Below are positions 50,378-60,907 of a stretch of DNA of 64,000 nt, piece after piece (position 1 is the first letter of the stretch; each line of letters starts with the position of its first letter). This DNA comes from Nocardioides jishulii (GTDB taxonomy: Bacteria; Actinomycetota; Actinomycetes; Propionibacteriales; Nocardioidaceae), in NCBI RefSeq assembly GCF_006007965.1, contig NZ_CP040748.1:1674001-1738000 (forward strand), written 5' to 3'. The notes below the pieces were generated by a model. The model saw only the letters and a program-made list of their open reading frames with translations. It did not search any database and was not told the DNA's origin. Position numbers and translations under genes: made by a program.

Positions 50378-51912
50378 GGGCGCCTCCAGGTGTGACCGTT
50401 ACGGGCCAGGATCTCGTCCGCGGACGCCGGGCCCCACGTGCCTGCCTCGTAGTCGTCGGGCTCTCCACTTGCCTCCCAGTGCTCCAGCACGGGGTCGAGG
50501 ATCTGCCAGGAGCGCTCGACCTCCTCGTGCCGCGGGAAGAGCGGGGGGTCACCCAGCAGGACGTCGAGGATGAGGCGTTCGTACGCCTCGGGGGAGGACT
50601 CGGTGAACGAGCCGCCGTAGGCGAAGTCCATCGACACGTCTCGGATCTCCATCGCCGTGCCGGGGACCTTCGAGCCGAAGCGCAGCGTCATGCCCTCGTC
50701 GGGCTGGACCCGGATGACCAGGGCGTTCTGGGTGAAGTCCTCGGTCGCCTGCTCGCTGAAGGGCAGGTGGGCGCCGCGCTTGAAGACGACGGCCACCTCG
50801 CTGACCCGTCTGCCGAGCCTCTTGCCGGTGCGGAGGTAGAAGGGGACGCCTGCCCACCTTCGGTTGGCCACCGACAGCGTGATGGCGGCGTAGGTCTCCG
50901 TCCGCGAGTGCTCGCCGATGCCGTCCTCCTCGAGGAAGCCCTTCACCTCCTCGCCGCCGGCCCACCCTCGCACGTACTGACCGCGCGCGGTCGTGCGGGA
51001 CAACGGCGTGGCCAACGTGGCCGACGCGAGCACCTTGAGCTTCTCCTGGTGCAGAGCCTCGGCCTCGAAGGTGGTCGGCTCCTCCATGGCGACGAGAGCC
51101 ATCAGCTGGAGCAGGTGGTTCTGGGTGACGTCACGCGCGGCGCCGATGCCGTCGTAGTAGCCGGCTCGGCCACCGATGCCGATGTCCTCGGCCATGGTGA
51201 TCTGCACGTGGTCGACGTAGAGCGAGTTCCACAGCGGCTCGAAGAGGGAGTTGGCGAACCGCAGCGCCATGATGTTCTGGACCGTCTCCTTGCCCAGGTA
51301 GTGGTCGATGCGGAAGACCGAGCCGGCCGGGAAGACGTCGTCCAGCACCCGGTTCAGCGCCCTGGCCGACTCCAGGTCGTGACCGAACGGCTTCTCGACC
51401 ACCACGCGACGCCAGGCGTCACCACCGTGGACGAGGCCGTGCTCCTTGAGCTTGCCGACGACGTCGCCGAAGAGCCCAGGTGGGATCGCCAGGTAGAAGG
51501 CGTGGTTGCCACCGGTGCCGCGCTCGTCGTCGAGGTCGGAGAGCGTGGTGCGGAGCAGGTCGAACGCCTCGTCGTCGTCGAAGTCGCCCGAGACGAACCG
51601 GAAGCCGGTGCTGATCTGGTCCCAGACCTCGTCGTGGAAGTCGGTGCGCGAGAACTGCTTCACGGCGTCGCGCACGATGGCGGCGAAGTCCTGGTCCTCC
51701 CAGTCACGCCGCGCGAACCCGACGAGGCTGAATCCCGGCGGCAGGAGACCTCGGTTCGCGAGGTCGTAGATGGCTGGCATGACCTTCTTGCGGGACAGGT
51801 CGCCGGTGACACCGAAGATGACCATGCTGCACGGTCCCGCGATCCGGGGCAGTCGACGGTCGCGCAGATCTCGCAGCGGGTTCGTGTGCGTTCGACTGCC
51901 CTGGGTGGTCAT
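50374..51912 (-). CDS. zwf: glucose-6-phosphate 1-dehydrogenase
   Basis: First oxidative pentose phosphate step, NADP-dependent by family. 512 aa from ATG 51912. Nucleotide motif VIFGVTGDLSRKK near residues 31-43, catalytic RIDHYLGKE near 200-208 and KPFGHDLESA near 172. The frame is open upstream inside pgi; the chosen ATG overlaps the pgi stop by 4 bases. Its partner opcA follows with another 4-base overlap, so their products are made in step. Confidence 0.97.
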   Translation of the reverse strand: MTTQGSRTHTNPLRDLRDRRLPRIAGPCSMVIFGVTGDLSRKKVMPAIYDLANRGLLPPGFSLVGFARRDWEDQDFAAIVRDAVKQFSRTDFHDEVWDQISTGFRFVSGDFDDDEAFDLLRTTLSDLDDERGTGGNHAFYLAIPPGLFGDVVGKLKEHGLVHGGDAWRRVVVEKPFGHDLESARALNRVLDDVFPAGSVFRIDHYLGKETVQNIMALRFANSLFEPLWNSLYVDHVQITMAEDIGIGGRAGYYDGIGAARDVTQNHLLQLMALVAMEEPTTFEAEALHQEKLKVLASATLATPLSRTTARGQYVRGWAGGEEVKGFLEEDGIGEHSRTETYAAITLSVANRRWAGVPFYLRTGKRLGRRVSEVAVVFKRGAHLPFSEQATEDFTQNALVIRVQPDEGMTLRFGSKVPGTAMEIRDVSMDFAYGGSFTESSPEAYERLILDVLLGDPPLFPRHEEVERSWQILDPVLEHWEASGEPDDYEAGTWGPASADEILARNGHTWRRP

Positions 51913-53522
51913 CCCACGTCCTCCCGCAGCGTCGCCAGCCCTTCTGGCTTTCCGACGTGCAGCCGGAGCACGGGACGCCCTCGCGACCCCAGGACGTGGG
52001 CATCGCCCGCCGCCTGGGCCCCGATGAACTCGCCGAACGTGAACGGCCGGTCGGGCACGGCCAGGTCCTGCGTCTGGGCGCCGGTCACCTGGAGGTAGAC
52101 CCCTTGGGCCGGCCCGCCCTTGTGGTACTGCCCGGTCGAGTGCAGGAAGCGCGGAGCCCATCCGAAGCTCACGGGCCGGGAGGTACGCCTGGCCAGGGCG
52201 TCGCGCAGGTCGGTCACGACCGCGTCCCGGTCGCGGTCCAGGTAGGCCTGCACCGCGAGGTAGCCGTGCTCGTCGTCGAGGCGCCCGAGCAGCGCACGGA
52301 CCGCCTCCGCCACGGTGGACGTGCCGTCGGGCAACCAGTCGCCAGCGGTGAAGACCTGCACGTCACCGTCGACGAAGTCGGGAGTCCAGGTCTCGGTGTC
52401 GCCGTCGAGCATCGCTCGCGCGGCGTCCTTGGCGCTCTCCACGTCGGGTTGGTCGAACGGGTTGATGCCGAGCAGCCGACCGGCCACGGCCGTCGCGACC
52501 TCCCACACGAGCATCTGGGCACCCATGGGTGCGTCCACGTGCGCGGACCACCCGGACGAGGCGTCCGGGGCGCCCTCGGCCGGACCGCAGCTGACCAGCA
52601 TCGAGTCGTTGGTGGCGTCGACGAAGTTGGGGGCGGACGTGGAACCCACGTCGATCGGCAGGATGCCGGTGCCGTCCTTGCCGGTGGACTCAGCCACCAG
52701 CTGCTCGACCCAGGCGGCAAACCCGACGGAGGGGGTCCTGGTGTCGCCCAGCACCATCTTGTCGACGCCCTCGCGGGCGGCGACCGCCATCAGGGCGCCC
52801 AGCTGCAGGCCGGGGTTGGAGGGCACGTCGTCCTGGAGCACGGGCACCAGGGCTGCGGCGTCGTCGAGGAGCACCTCCAGGTCGACTCCGGCCAGCCCCG
52901 AGGGAACGAGGCCGAAGGCCGACAGGGCCGAGTAGCGTCCCCCCACCTCGGGGTCCGCCCGGAAGACCGTCCAGCCGCGCTCGGTCGCGAACTCGTCGAG
53001 CGGCGATCCGGGGTCGGTGACCACGATCATCCGGGTGGCCGGGTCGATGTCGGCATCGATGAACGCCTGCTCGTAGGCGCGACGCTGGCTGTCGGTCTCC
53101 ACGGTGCCGCCGGACTTGGAGGCGATGACCACCGCGGTACGCGCGAGGTCGGTGTCGATGACGTCGCGCACGGCGTCCGGGTGTGAGGAGTCGAGGACCA
53201 CCAGGTCGACCCCGGCGTCGGCGCAGATCACCTCGGGAGCCAGCGAGGAGCCGCCCATGCCGCACAGGACGATGCGGTCGATCCCGTCGGCCTGCAGAGC
53301 CTGACGGCGGGCCGCGATGGGCTCAACGATGGCGCGCGACGTGCGCGCAAGGTCCACCCACGCGAGTCGCTTGGACGCTTCCGACTCGGCTGCCGGACCC
53401 CACAGGGTGTGGTCGCGGGCGAAGAGTCGCCCGGCGACCCGGTCCTGCACGAGGTCGTGCATGGCGGCGTCGAAGGCCGGGCGGTCTCCGGGGATGACCT
53501 GTACCGGAGCCTCCGTCCTCAT
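51909..53522 (-). CDS. pgi: glucose-6-phosphate isomerase (bacterial short, tal-linked type)
   Basis: 537 aa with two SIS domains. [12 protein letters not shown] near residues 85-96, SKSGGTVET near 135 (first sugar-phosphate loop), [10 protein letters not shown] near 160, and [11 protein letters not shown] near 480 with the catalytic histidine region. The sequence is closer to the pgi form often fused to or following transaldolase in actinobacteria and cyanobacteria than to E. coli Pgi. ATG 53522 overlaps the tal stop (ATGA). Confidence 0.93.
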   Translation of the reverse strand: MRTEAPVQVIPGDRPAFDAAMHDLVQDRVAGRLFARDHTLWGPAAESEASKRLAWVDLARTSRAIVEPIAARRQALQADGIDRIVLCGMGGSSLAPEVICADAGVDLVVLDSSHPDAVRDVIDTDLARTAVVIASKSGGTVETDSQRRAYEQAFIDADIDPATRMIVVTDPGSPLDEFATERGWTVFRADPEVGGRYSALSAFGLVPSGLAGVDLEVLLDDAAALVPVLQDDVPSNPGLQLGALMAVAAREGVDKMVLGDTRTPSVGFAAWVEQLVAESTGKDGTGILPIDVGSTSAPNFVDATNDSMLVSCGPAEGAPDASSGWSAHVDAPMGAQMLVWEVATAVAGRLLGINPFDQPDVESAKDAARAMLDGDTETWTPDFVDGDVQVFTAGDWLPDGTSTVAEAVRALLGRLDDEHGYLAVQAYLDRDRDAVVTDLRDALARRTSRPVSFGWAPRFLHSTGQYHKGGPAQGVYLQVTGAQTQDLAVPDRPFTFGEFIGAQAAGDAHVLGSRGRPVLRLHVGKPEGLATLREDVG

Positions 53523-54640
53523 GCGTCCGCGGCCTTCGCCGAGCTGGCCTTGGCGAGCTGGTCGCCAACGGTCGCGAGCAGCTCGTCCCACGAGGCCACG
53601 AACTTCTCCACGCCCTCACGCTCGAGCATCTCGATGACGTCGTCGACGTCCACGCCGGCGGCGCGCACGTCGCTCATCACGACGGCTGCGTCGTCGTAGT
53701 GCGGGGTGACCTGGTCTCCCAGCACCTCACCGTGGTCGGCGAAGGCCTCCATCGTCGCCTCGGGCATCGTGTTGACCGTGCCGGGGACGACGAGGTCGGT
53801 CACGTACATCGTGTCGCGGTAGTCCGGGTTCTTGACCCCGGTGGAGGCCCAGAGCGGACGCTGACGGTGAGCGCCGAGGGCCGCCAGGCGCTCCCATCGC
53901 CCACCCGTGAAGAAGCGTTCGAACTCGTGGTACGCCAGACGCGCGTTGGCGACGCCGGCGCGTCCCTTCAACGTGGCGTCGACCCCCAGCTGGTCGAGGC
54001 GCTTGTCGATCTCGGTGTCCACGCGCGAGACGAAGAACGAAGCCACGGAGTGGATCGTGGAGAGGTCGTGGCCGTTCTCCTTCGCCAGCTCGAGGCCGGC
54101 GACGTACGCCTCCATGACGTCGCGGTAGCGGGGGATGCCGAAGATCAGGGTCACGTTGACGCTGATCCCCGCCCCGATGGTCTGGGTGATCGCGGCGAGC
54201 CCCGCCTGCGTTCCGGGGATCTTCACGAGCAGGTTGGGGCGGTCGACCGACCTCCACAGCTCCTGGGCCTCGGCGACGGTGCCGTCGGTGTCGTGGGCGA
54301 TGCCGGGGGAGACCTCGATGGAGACCCGTCCGTCAACCCCGTCGGTTGCGCGGAACGTCTCCAGGAACACGTCGCAGGCGTCCCGGACGTCCGTGGTCGT
54401 CAGGGCGTGGACGGCTTCCTCGACGTCGGCACCGCGTGCTGCCAGCTCGGCGACCTGGTCGTCGTAGCCGTGACCCTTGGCCAGCGCGGTCGCGAAGATC
54501 GACGGGTTGGTGGTCACGCCGACGACCGAATTCTGCGAGACCAGGCCAGCGAGCGTGCCGCTGGTCAGGCGTTCCCGGGACAGGTCATCGAGCCAGATGG
54601 ACACTCCGGCCTCGGCCAGCGACTTCAAACGTTCGGACAT
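53519..54640 (-). CDS. tal: transaldolase
   Basis: 373 aa, long actinobacterial form. N-terminal [12 protein letters not shown] near residues 14-25, [10 protein letters not shown] near 39, [12 protein letters not shown] near 105, catalytic lysine in [13 protein letters not shown] near 136-148, and [11 protein letters not shown] near 163-173. GGGAGG lies just before the ATG. Between tkt (55 bases upstream) and pgi. Confidence 0.96.
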   Translation of the reverse strand: MSERLKSLAEAGVSIWLDDLSRERLTSGTLAGLVSQNSVVGVTTNPSIFATALAKGHGYDDQVAELAARGADVEEAVHALTTTDVRDACDVFLETFRATDGVDGRVSIEVSPGIAHDTDGTVAEAQELWRSVDRPNLLVKIPGTQAGLAAITQTIGAGISVNVTLIFGIPRYRDVMEAYVAGLELAKENGHDLSTIHSVASFFVSRVDTEIDKRLDQLGVDATLKGRAGVANARLAYHEFERFFTGGRWERLAALGAHRQRPLWASTGVKNPDYRDTMYVTDLVVPGTVNTMPEATMEAFADHGEVLGDQVTPHYDDAAVVMSDVRAAGVDVDDVIEMLEREGVEKFVASWDELLATVGDQLAKASSAKAADA

Positions 54641-54695
54641 GGTGTTCCTCCCATGAGTGGTGGTGGCCGGGGCCGGAGTGCCGTGCGGTCTGGGG

Positions 54696-56816
54696 TCAGG
54701 CCCCCGCAGCGGCGATGCTGTCGAGGGCGGCCGACACGACCGCTTCCGTGGTCATCCCGTACTCCTTGAAGATGCGGTTGTAGTCGGCACTGGCACCGTA
54801 CTGCTCGATCGAGACGATGCGACCTGCGTCACCGACGACCTCGCGCCAGCCCTGGGCGATGCCGGCCTCGACGGAGACGCGCGCCTTGACGTACGGCGGG
54901 ATGACCTCGTCCCGGTAGGCCTGCGGCTGCTCGTCGAACCACTCGCGGCAGGGGAGCGAGACCACGCGGGCCTGGATCCCCTGCTCAGCCAGCTTGGTAC
55001 GGGCCTCCACAGCCATCTGGACCTCGGAACCCGTCGCGATCAGCACGACGTCGGGCTCGCCGCCCTCGGCCTCGAGCAGGACGTAGCCCCCCTTGGCCGC
55101 ACCCTCGGCGGAGGCGAAGCCCTCCTCGCCGCGCGGGAAGGTCGGGAGGTTCTGACGCGACAGGCAGAGGCCGGTCGGGCGCTGGTGACGCACCATGAGC
55201 GAGCGCCAGACCTCGGCGGTCTCGTTGGCGTCCGCAGGACGGACCACGTCGAGGCCGGGGATGGCGCGCAGAGCGGCGAGGTGCTCGATCGGCTGGTGCG
55301 TGGGGCCATCCTCACCCAGACCGATGGAGTCGTGGGTCCACACGTAGGTCACCGGGATCTCCATCAGCGCTGCGAGGCGGACCGACGGGCGCATGTAGTC
55401 GGCGAACTGGAGGAAGGTGCCGCCGAAGATGCGGGAGTTCCCGTACAGCGCGATGCCGTTCATGATCGCGCCCATGGCGTGCTCACGGATGCCGAAGTGC
55501 AGGACGCGTCCGTAGGGCGAGCCCTTCCAGTGGGCGGTCGAGTGCTCGGCCGGGATGAACGAGTCCGCGCCCTTGATGGTGGTGTTGTTGGACTCCGCCA
55601 GGTCGGCAGAGCCGCCCCAGAGCTCGGGCAGCGTCGCGGCCAGCGCGTTGATGACCTCGCCCGAGGCCTTGCGGGTGGCGATGCCCTTGGCGTCGGCGGG
55701 GTAGACCGGGAGGTCGGCGTCCCAGCCGTCGGGGAGGGCGCCGGCACGGAGCCGGTGGAGCAGGGCGGCTCGGTCGGGGTGGGCGGCCGCCCACTTCTCG
55801 TACGCCGCGTCCCAGGCCGCGCCGGCTTCCTTGCCACGCACCAGGGCCTTGCGGGTGTGCGCCAGCACGTCGTCGGGGACCTCGAAGGTGCGCTCGGGGT
55901 CGAAGCCGAGCAGCTCCTTCGTGGCACGGACCTCGTCGACGCCGAGGGCGGCGCCGTGGGCGGCACCGGTGCCCTGCGCGTTGGGCGTCGGCCACGCGAT
56001 GATCGTCTTCAGCACGATGATCGTGGGCTTGTCGGTGACGGCCTTGCCGGCCTGGATGGCGGCGTACAGCTCGTCGACGTCCTCGACGTAGGCGTCTCCA
56101 CCCTTGCGGTCACCCGCCCAGTCGACGATGCGTACGTCCCAGCCGTAGGCCTCGTAGCGCTTGGCCACGTCCTCGGTGAAGGCGACGTCGGTGTTCTCCT
56201 CGATGGAGATCTTGTTGTCGTCGTAGATCAGGGTCAGGTTGCCCAGCTGCTGGTGGCCGGCGATGGAGGAGGCCTCGGCGGAGACCCCTTCCTGCAGGTC
56301 GCCGTCGGAGGCGATGCAGTAGACGTGGTGGTCGAAGAGCGACTCGCCCACGGGCGCGTCGGGGTCGAGCAGCCCGCGCTGGAAGCGGGAGGCCATCGCC
56401 ATGCCGACAGCGTTGGCCACTCCCTGGCCCAGCGGGCCGGTGGTGGTCTCGACGCCGGTGGTGTGGCGGAACTCGGGGTGGCCGGGGGTCTTGGAGCCCC
56501 AGGTGCGCAACGCCTTGATGTCGTTGAGCTCGAGGCCGAACCCGGCCAGGAAGAGCTGCGAGTACAAGGTCATGCTGGTGTGTCCGCACGAGAGGACGAA
56601 GCGGTCACGGGCGATCCAGTGGGGGTCGGCCGGGTCGTGCTTCATGACCTTCTGGAACAGCAGGTAGGCGACCGGGGCAAGGCTGGAGGCGGTGCCGGGG
56701 TGTCCGTTGCCCACCTTCTGCACGGCGTCCAGGGCCAGTAGCCGAGTGGTGTCGACCGCTCGACGATCAAGGTCCGTCCACTCGAGAACGGTGGATGACT
56801 TGCTGGGAGTGGTCAC
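54696..56816 (-). CDS. tkt: transketolase
   Basis: Thiamine diphosphate enzyme of the non-oxidative pentose phosphate pathway, 706 aa. [13 protein letters not shown] near residues 37-49, [12 protein letters not shown] near 79, [18 protein letters not shown] near 126-143, ThDP motif GDGDLQEG-like [13 protein letters not shown] near 171-183, and [22 protein letters not shown] near 500-520 (seen as GEDGPTHQ). GTG start with GAGAGG upstream. First gene of the minus-strand pentose phosphate operon, divergent from ctaB. Confidence 0.97.
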   Translation of the reverse strand: MTTPSKSSTVLEWTDLDRRAVDTTRLLALDAVQKVGNGHPGTASSLAPVAYLLFQKVMKHDPADPHWIARDRFVLSCGHTSMTLYSQLFLAGFGLELNDIKALRTWGSKTPGHPEFRHTTGVETTTGPLGQGVANAVGMAMASRFQRGLLDPDAPVGESLFDHHVYCIASDGDLQEGVSAEASSIAGHQQLGNLTLIYDDNKISIEENTDVAFTEDVAKRYEAYGWDVRIVDWAGDRKGGDAYVEDVDELYAAIQAGKAVTDKPTIIVLKTIIAWPTPNAQGTGAAHGAALGVDEVRATKELLGFDPERTFEVPDDVLAHTRKALVRGKEAGAAWDAAYEKWAAAHPDRAALLHRLRAGALPDGWDADLPVYPADAKGIATRKASGEVINALAATLPELWGGSADLAESNNTTIKGADSFIPAEHSTAHWKGSPYGRVLHFGIREHAMGAIMNGIALYGNSRIFGGTFLQFADYMRPSVRLAALMEIPVTYVWTHDSIGLGEDGPTHQPIEHLAALRAIPGLDVVRPADANETAEVWRSLMVRHQRPTGLCLSRQNLPTFPRGEEGFASAEGAAKGGYVLLEAEGGEPDVVLIATGSEVQMAVEARTKLAEQGIQARVVSLPCREWFDEQPQAYRDEVIPPYVKARVSVEAGIAQGWREVVGDAGRIVSIEQYGASADYNRIFKEYGMTTEAVVSAALDSIAAAGA

Positions 56817-56881
56817 GTGCTTCCTCTCGGAGGGGTGGGGGGCGCAGAACAGGCGTGTCCGAGCCTATCGGGATGAGCGGC

Positions 56882-56887
56882 TAGACT
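56882..56887 (+). promoter_or_regulatory. possible -10 element for ctaB
   Basis: TAGACT, 38 bases before the ctaB GTG, in the 109-base gap divergent from tkt. No good -35. Confidence 0.35.
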
Positions 56888-56925
56888 CGACCCCGCACCA
56901 CTTCCCAAGCTCTGAGGTTCCGCCC

Positions 56926-57888
56926 GTGACGTACGTCGGCCACTCGGCATCCGCTGCCGAGCCGTCCACCACCTCTGACGAAGGGGGCGAGACCGACAAG
57001 GCGACCTTCAAGGACGTGGTTGCTGCCTACGTCGGCCTGACCAAGCCCCGCGTCATCGAGCTGCTGCTGCTGACGACGGTCCCGGTGATGTTCTTCGCCG
57101 CCCGGGGGATCCCCGAGCTCAGCCTGGTGCTCTGGACCGTGCTGGGCGGGGCGCTCAGCGCTGGTTCTGCGTCGGCCTACAACTGCGTCTACGACCGCGA
57201 CATCGACGAGCAGATGCGCCGCACGAAGCGCCGCGCGCTGCCCCGCCACGTCGTCACGCCGGTCTCGGCCCTGGTCTTCGCGACGGTGCTGGCGGTGCTG
57301 TCCACCGTGGTGCTGTGGACGCAGGTCAACGAGCTCTCCGCGTTGCTCTCCCTGGGGGCCAACGCCTTCTACGTCTTCGTCTACACGATGCTGCTCAAGC
57401 GTCGGACCACGCAGAACATCGTGTGGGGCGGCATCGCCGGGTGCTTCCCCACCCTGATCGGCTGGACCGCGGTGACCGGCCAGCTGGCCTGGGAACCGGT
57501 CGTGCTCTTCATGGTCGTCTTCTTCTGGACCCCGCCGCACACGTGGGCGCTGGCGCTGCGCTACCGCGAGGACTACGCGAACGTCGACGTCCCGATGCTG
57601 CCGGTCGTGGCCCCGGCCGCGGTGGTCGGTCGCCAGATCGTCATCTACAGCTGGGTCATGGTCGCGACCTCGCTGCTCCTGTGGCCCGTTGCCGACACCG
57701 GTTGGTTCTACCCTGTCGTGGCCACGATCCTCGGCGCCGTGTTCCTTGTCGAGGCCCACCGGATGTGGGGGCGGACGAAGCGTTCGAACGACCTCACCGA
57801 CATCGCGCCGATGCGTCTCTTCCACAACTCGAACCTGTACCTGTCGCTTCTCTTCGTCGCGGTCGCCATCGACCCGCTCCTGCGCTGA
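56926..57888 (+). CDS. ctaB: protoheme IX farnesyltransferase (heme O synthase)
   Basis: Membrane UbiA-type prenyltransferase that adds farnesyl to heme B for cytochrome oxidase. 320 aa, about nine membrane helices. First aspartate-rich motif [12 protein letters not shown] near residues 86-97 with the following KRRALP; second conserved loop [16 protein letters not shown] near 212-227; substrate motif [11 protein letters not shown] near 37-47. GTG 56926 chosen; the open frame upstream overlaps tkt. ctaA, for the next step, is at 59216. Confidence 0.95.
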   Translation: MTYVGHSASAAEPSTTSDEGGETDKATFKDVVAAYVGLTKPRVIELLLLTTVPVMFFAARGIPELSLVLWTVLGGALSAGSASAYNCVYDRDIDEQMRRTKRRALPRHVVTPVSALVFATVLAVLSTVVLWTQVNELSALLSLGANAFYVFVYTMLLKRRTTQNIVWGGIAGCFPTLIGWTAVTGQLAWEPVVLFMVVFFWTPPHTWALALRYREDYANVDVPMLPVVAPAAVVGRQIVIYSWVMVATSLLLWPVADTGWFYPVVATILGAVFLVEAHRMWGRTKRSNDLTDIAPMRLFHNSNLYLSLLFVAVAIDPLLR

Positions 57889-57908
57889 GACCTTCGCGCC
57901 GGGAGCCC

Positions 57909-59138
57909 TCAGGAGCGGTGGACCACGGCCTTGGTCCCGATCGTGACCTGGTCGAAGAGCCGTGCGATCGCCTTGCGGTTGCGGATGTTGACGCAGCCGT
58001 GCGAGTGGCCGTCGTACCCGTTGCGGGCGAAGTCGGGGGAGTAGTGCACGGCCTGCCCGCCGGAGAAGAACATCGCGAAGGGCATGGGCGTGTGGTAGAT
58101 GCTCGACACGTGGTCGCGTGACTTCTTGAAGATCGTGAAGCTGCCCTCGCGGGTGGGGTAGTACGGGTCGCCGAAGCGAGCGTCCAGCCGCACCTTCACG
58201 TCGCCGTCGACGACCCACTTGAGCGCGCGGGTGGTCTTGTCGATGCAGAGCACCCGGCCCTTGAGGCAACGGCGGTCGAGGTCGAAGCCCCAGTTGCGCA
58301 GCTCCGAGCGCGTGGGCCGTCGCGTCACCGCGCGCAGCCGCTGGAGCGTACGGACGTCGACCTTGCCGGTCACCGGAATCCGCGCCGCCTTCTGGAAGGC
58401 CCGCACCGCTCGTACGGTCTTGCGGTCATAGGTCGCACCGACGCGGCCACGGAAGTGCTTGCGCTGCGCCAGACGTGCCTCCAGGTTGCGCACCTTCGGC
58501 GACTTCGAGCCCTTCTTGAGAAGCGCCGGGCCCGGCTTGTAGACGTTGTTGAGCTCGTTCTGCGTGGGCTCACGCGTCAAGGCGACCAGAGTGGTCCACG
58601 TGACCTCGTTGACGACGCCACGGTGCCCGGGGAGGTCGTGCTTCCTCTTGAACGCGACCACCGCCCGACGGGTCACCTCGTCGAAGTCCGAGCTGATGAC
58701 CTCCGAGTGCAGCTTGACCTGGTGGAGCCGACTCTCCAGGACGCGCACGCGCTGGGAGTGCTCACCCATCTTGATCGGGACGAAGGGCTCGGCCGTCGGG
58801 GTCGCGGTGGGCGACGGAGTGGGCGTCGGGGTGGGCTCAGCCTTCGGCGTCGCCGGCGCGGCGCCCTGGGGCGCCGTGGGGGTGGCCGGGGAGCTGGCCG
58901 CGTCCGGGGCGGGCGTCCCTGAGGCAGGCGTGGGAGGCGTGGGAGGCGCGGACTCCTCGGGCGTGGGAGGGCCGCTCGGGCTTGGCGCGGGGGCGGTCGA
59001 CGACGCAGGACTCGGCGTCGGGTCTGCCTCCACAGCGCCGGATGGGGCGCTGGCCAGGGTGGCCAGGAGAGTCGTCGTCAGCACGCCCACCGCCACGGAG
59101 GCGAGTGCACGGCGCGGACGGATGGATGGATGCGACAT
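57909..59138 (-). CDS. secreted L,D-transpeptidase with two peptidoglycan-binding domains
   Basis: 409 aa. Sec signal (residues 1-36, hydrophobic VAVGVLTTTLLATLA, cleavage near SGAVEA), then a Pro/Ser/Thr/Ala linker (about 37-118) long enough to cross the wall. Two PG_binding_1-like repeats follow (about 125-185 and 205-260), each with a VRxLExRL start. The YkuD domain at the C-terminus has the catalytic HSHGCVNIRN near 375-384. Forms 3-3 cross-links or attaches proteins to peptidoglycan by family. Convergent with ctaB, 20 bases apart. Confidence 0.92.
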   Translation of the reverse strand: MSHPSIRPRRALASVAVGVLTTTLLATLASAPSGAVEADPTPSPASSTAPAPSPSGPPTPEESAPPTPPTPASGTPAPDAASSPATPTAPQGAAPATPKAEPTPTPTPSPTATPTAEPFVPIKMGEHSQRVRVLESRLHQVKLHSEVISSDFDEVTRRAVVAFKRKHDLPGHRGVVNEVTWTTLVALTREPTQNELNNVYKPGPALLKKGSKSPKVRNLEARLAQRKHFRGRVGATYDRKTVRAVRAFQKAARIPVTGKVDVRTLQRLRAVTRRPTRSELRNWGFDLDRRCLKGRVLCIDKTTRALKWVVDGDVKVRLDARFGDPYYPTREGSFTIFKKSRDHVSSIYHTPMPFAMFFSGGQAVHYSPDFARNGYDGHSHGCVNIRNRKAIARLFDQVTIGTKAVVHRS

Positions 59139-59161
59139 GGAGGCCCCCGTACGTGTGCCCA

Positions 59162-59181
59162 GCCGGGTGACGTCTCCCGGC
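59162..59181 (-). terminator. weak hairpin between ctaA and the L,D-transpeptidase gene
   Basis: GCCGGG / CCCGGC 6-base stem with an 8-base loop, 34 bases beyond the ctaA stop on the minus strand. May end the ABC-ctaA transcript. Confidence 0.3.
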
Positions 59182-59215
59182 CGTGCGCTGATCGTACGCA
59201 GTCAGGCGGCCTCCG

Positions 59216-60139
59216 TCAGCGAGGCGCGTCGCCGCTGGCCCAGGCCAGCAGCCGACCGGTGTGCTGGTCGCCGGCCTCGTGGGCGCGGGTCGCCAGCCAG
59301 ACGCGGGAGAAGCCCGCGGCCAGGAGTCCGGCCCCGAGCATGTGCAGGGCGACGAGGAGCTCGTTGAGGTCGAGGACGTACTGGGACCACCCGATCAGGC
59401 CCTGCAGCAGCTCCAGTCCGAGCAGGGCGCTGGTGACCACGACCAGCCACCGGTCGCCTGCCCGAACGGCCAGGACGAGCAGCGCGACGGTGATCGCCAC
59501 CAGCACGTAGACCGCCACCGCGTGGACCTGCGACACGACGGCCGGGTCCAGCCCGTTGCGAGGCGCCTCGGCGTCGCCCGCGTGCGGTCCTGCACCGGTC
59601 ACCACGGTGCCGAGGTAGAGCACCACCCAGCCGACCACGAGGACGCCCCAGGCCAAGGCGCGCTGAGGTGCCGGCGCGGCGGTGCGTTGGGGGCTGCGGA
59701 GGTGGTCGAGGAGGGCGAGGCAGACCATCACCATCAGCATCGAGGCGAGGAAGTGGAGGGAGACCACCCAGGGGTTCAGGTCGGTCAGCACGGTGAAGCC
59801 GCCGATGACCGCCTGCAGCGGCACCCCGAGCGCCACGATGAGGGAGTGGCGCACGGCGACGCGGTCACGCGAGCCGAGGGCGGCCAGGAAGCAGGAGATC
59901 GCGATCACGACCAGCACGAAGGTGAGCATGCGGTTGCCGAACTCGATGGCACCGTGCATGCCCATGCTCGGGTGCGTGACGTAGGACTCCTCGGTGCATC
60001 GGGGCCACGTGGGGCAGCCCAGTCCGGAGCCGGTGAGGCGTACGGCGGCGCCGGTGACCACGATGCCGATGTTGGCCAGGAGGTTGGCCACGGCCAGGGG
60101 CCACAGCCATGTCGAGAGACGCTCGAGGAATTGGACCAT
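59216..60139 (-). CDS. ctaA: heme A synthase (CtaA/COX15 type)
   Basis: Oxidises heme O to heme A in the membrane. 307 aa with eight membrane helices. Heme-ligand histidines are seen in MGMHGAIEFGNR near residues 58-69 and VVSLHFLASML near 124-134, repeated in SQVHAVAVYV near 200 and LVALHMLGAG near 262. GLGCPTWPRCTEES near 38-51 holds the paired cysteines of the extracellular loop. Three bases after the ABC permease stop, so all three are probably co-transcribed. Confidence 0.95.
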   Translation of the reverse strand: MVQFLERLSTWLWPLAVANLLANIGIVVTGAAVRLTGSGLGCPTWPRCTEESYVTHPSMGMHGAIEFGNRMLTFVLVVIAISCFLAALGSRDRVAVRHSLIVALGVPLQAVIGGFTVLTDLNPWVVSLHFLASMLMVMVCLALLDHLRSPQRTAAPAPQRALAWGVLVVGWVVLYLGTVVTGAGPHAGDAEAPRNGLDPAVVSQVHAVAVYVLVAITVALLVLAVRAGDRWLVVVTSALLGLELLQGLIGWSQYVLDLNELLVALHMLGAGLLAAGFSRVWLATRAHEAGDQHTGRLLAWASGDAPR

Positions 60140-60142
60140 GGG

Positions 60143-60907
60143 TCACTCCCAACGGAAGGTGCGTGCGGTCAGGAAGGAAGCGACGGCTGCCCACACCATG
60201 AGGACGCCGAGGGCAGCCCAGTCGGTGTGGCCGTCGAGCAACGAGGCTCGGAACGACTCACCCAGCGCGCCGCTGGGGAGCAGCTTCACGAACTCGCTCG
60301 CCGGGCCGTACTGCGACGCCGGGATCACGACACCGCCGCCGGCCATCAGCAAGAGGTAGACGAGGTTGGCCAGCGCCAGGGTGGCCTCGGCGCGCATCAC
60401 CCCGGCGATGAGCAGGCCGAGCGCACCGAACGCCATCGTGCCGAGCACGGCCGAGAGGAGGACCCCCACCACGGCGACGTCCGGGCGCCACCCGAGCGCG
60501 AGTGCTGCGCCGCCGATCACGACCACCTGCACGGCCTCGACGACGAGGAGGGCGCCGACCTTGCCGAGCAGCAGGCCGTGACGAGGCAGGGGGGAGGCGC
60601 CCAGGCGCTTGATGACGCCGTACCGACGTTCGAAGCCGGTGGCGATGGCGACGGCGGTGAAGGCCGTGCTCATGACTGCGAGGGCGAGGACGCCGGGCGC
60701 CAGCAGGTCGATGGGGTCGGAGCTGATGCCGAGGTCGACACGGTCGGCGGCGTAGAGGCCTCCGACGAGCACGACGAGGGGGATCACGATGGCCAGCAGC
60801 AGCTGCTCGCCGTTGCGCATCATGAGACGCGCCTCCATGCCGGCCTGGGCCCTGACCTGCTGGCTCAGCGGGGCAGAACCGGGGGCCGGGGTGAACGTGC
60901 CGCTCAT
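60143..60907 (-). CDS. ABC-2 type transporter permease
   Basis: 254 aa, six membrane helices. ABC-2 family pattern with the N-terminal MMRNGEQLLLAIVIPL near residue 27 and LLLMAGGGVVIPASQYG near 185-200. Pairs with the ATPase at 60904 (4-base overlap). The ATPase-permease pair upstream of ctaA and divergent from sufR matches the M. tuberculosis order Rv1458c-Rv1457c-Rv1456c. Substrate unknown. Confidence 0.9.
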   Translation of the reverse strand: MSGTFTPAPGSAPLSQQVRAQAGMEARLMMRNGEQLLLAIVIPLVVLVGGLYAADRVDLGISSDPIDLLAPGVLALAVMSTAFTAVAIATGFERRYGVIKRLGASPLPRHGLLLGKVGALLVVEAVQVVVIGGAALALGWRPDVAVVGVLLSAVLGTMAFGALGLLIAGVMRAEATLALANLVYLLLMAGGGVVIPASQYGPASEFVKLLPSGALGESFRASLLDGHTDWAALGVLMVWAAVASFLTARTFRWE

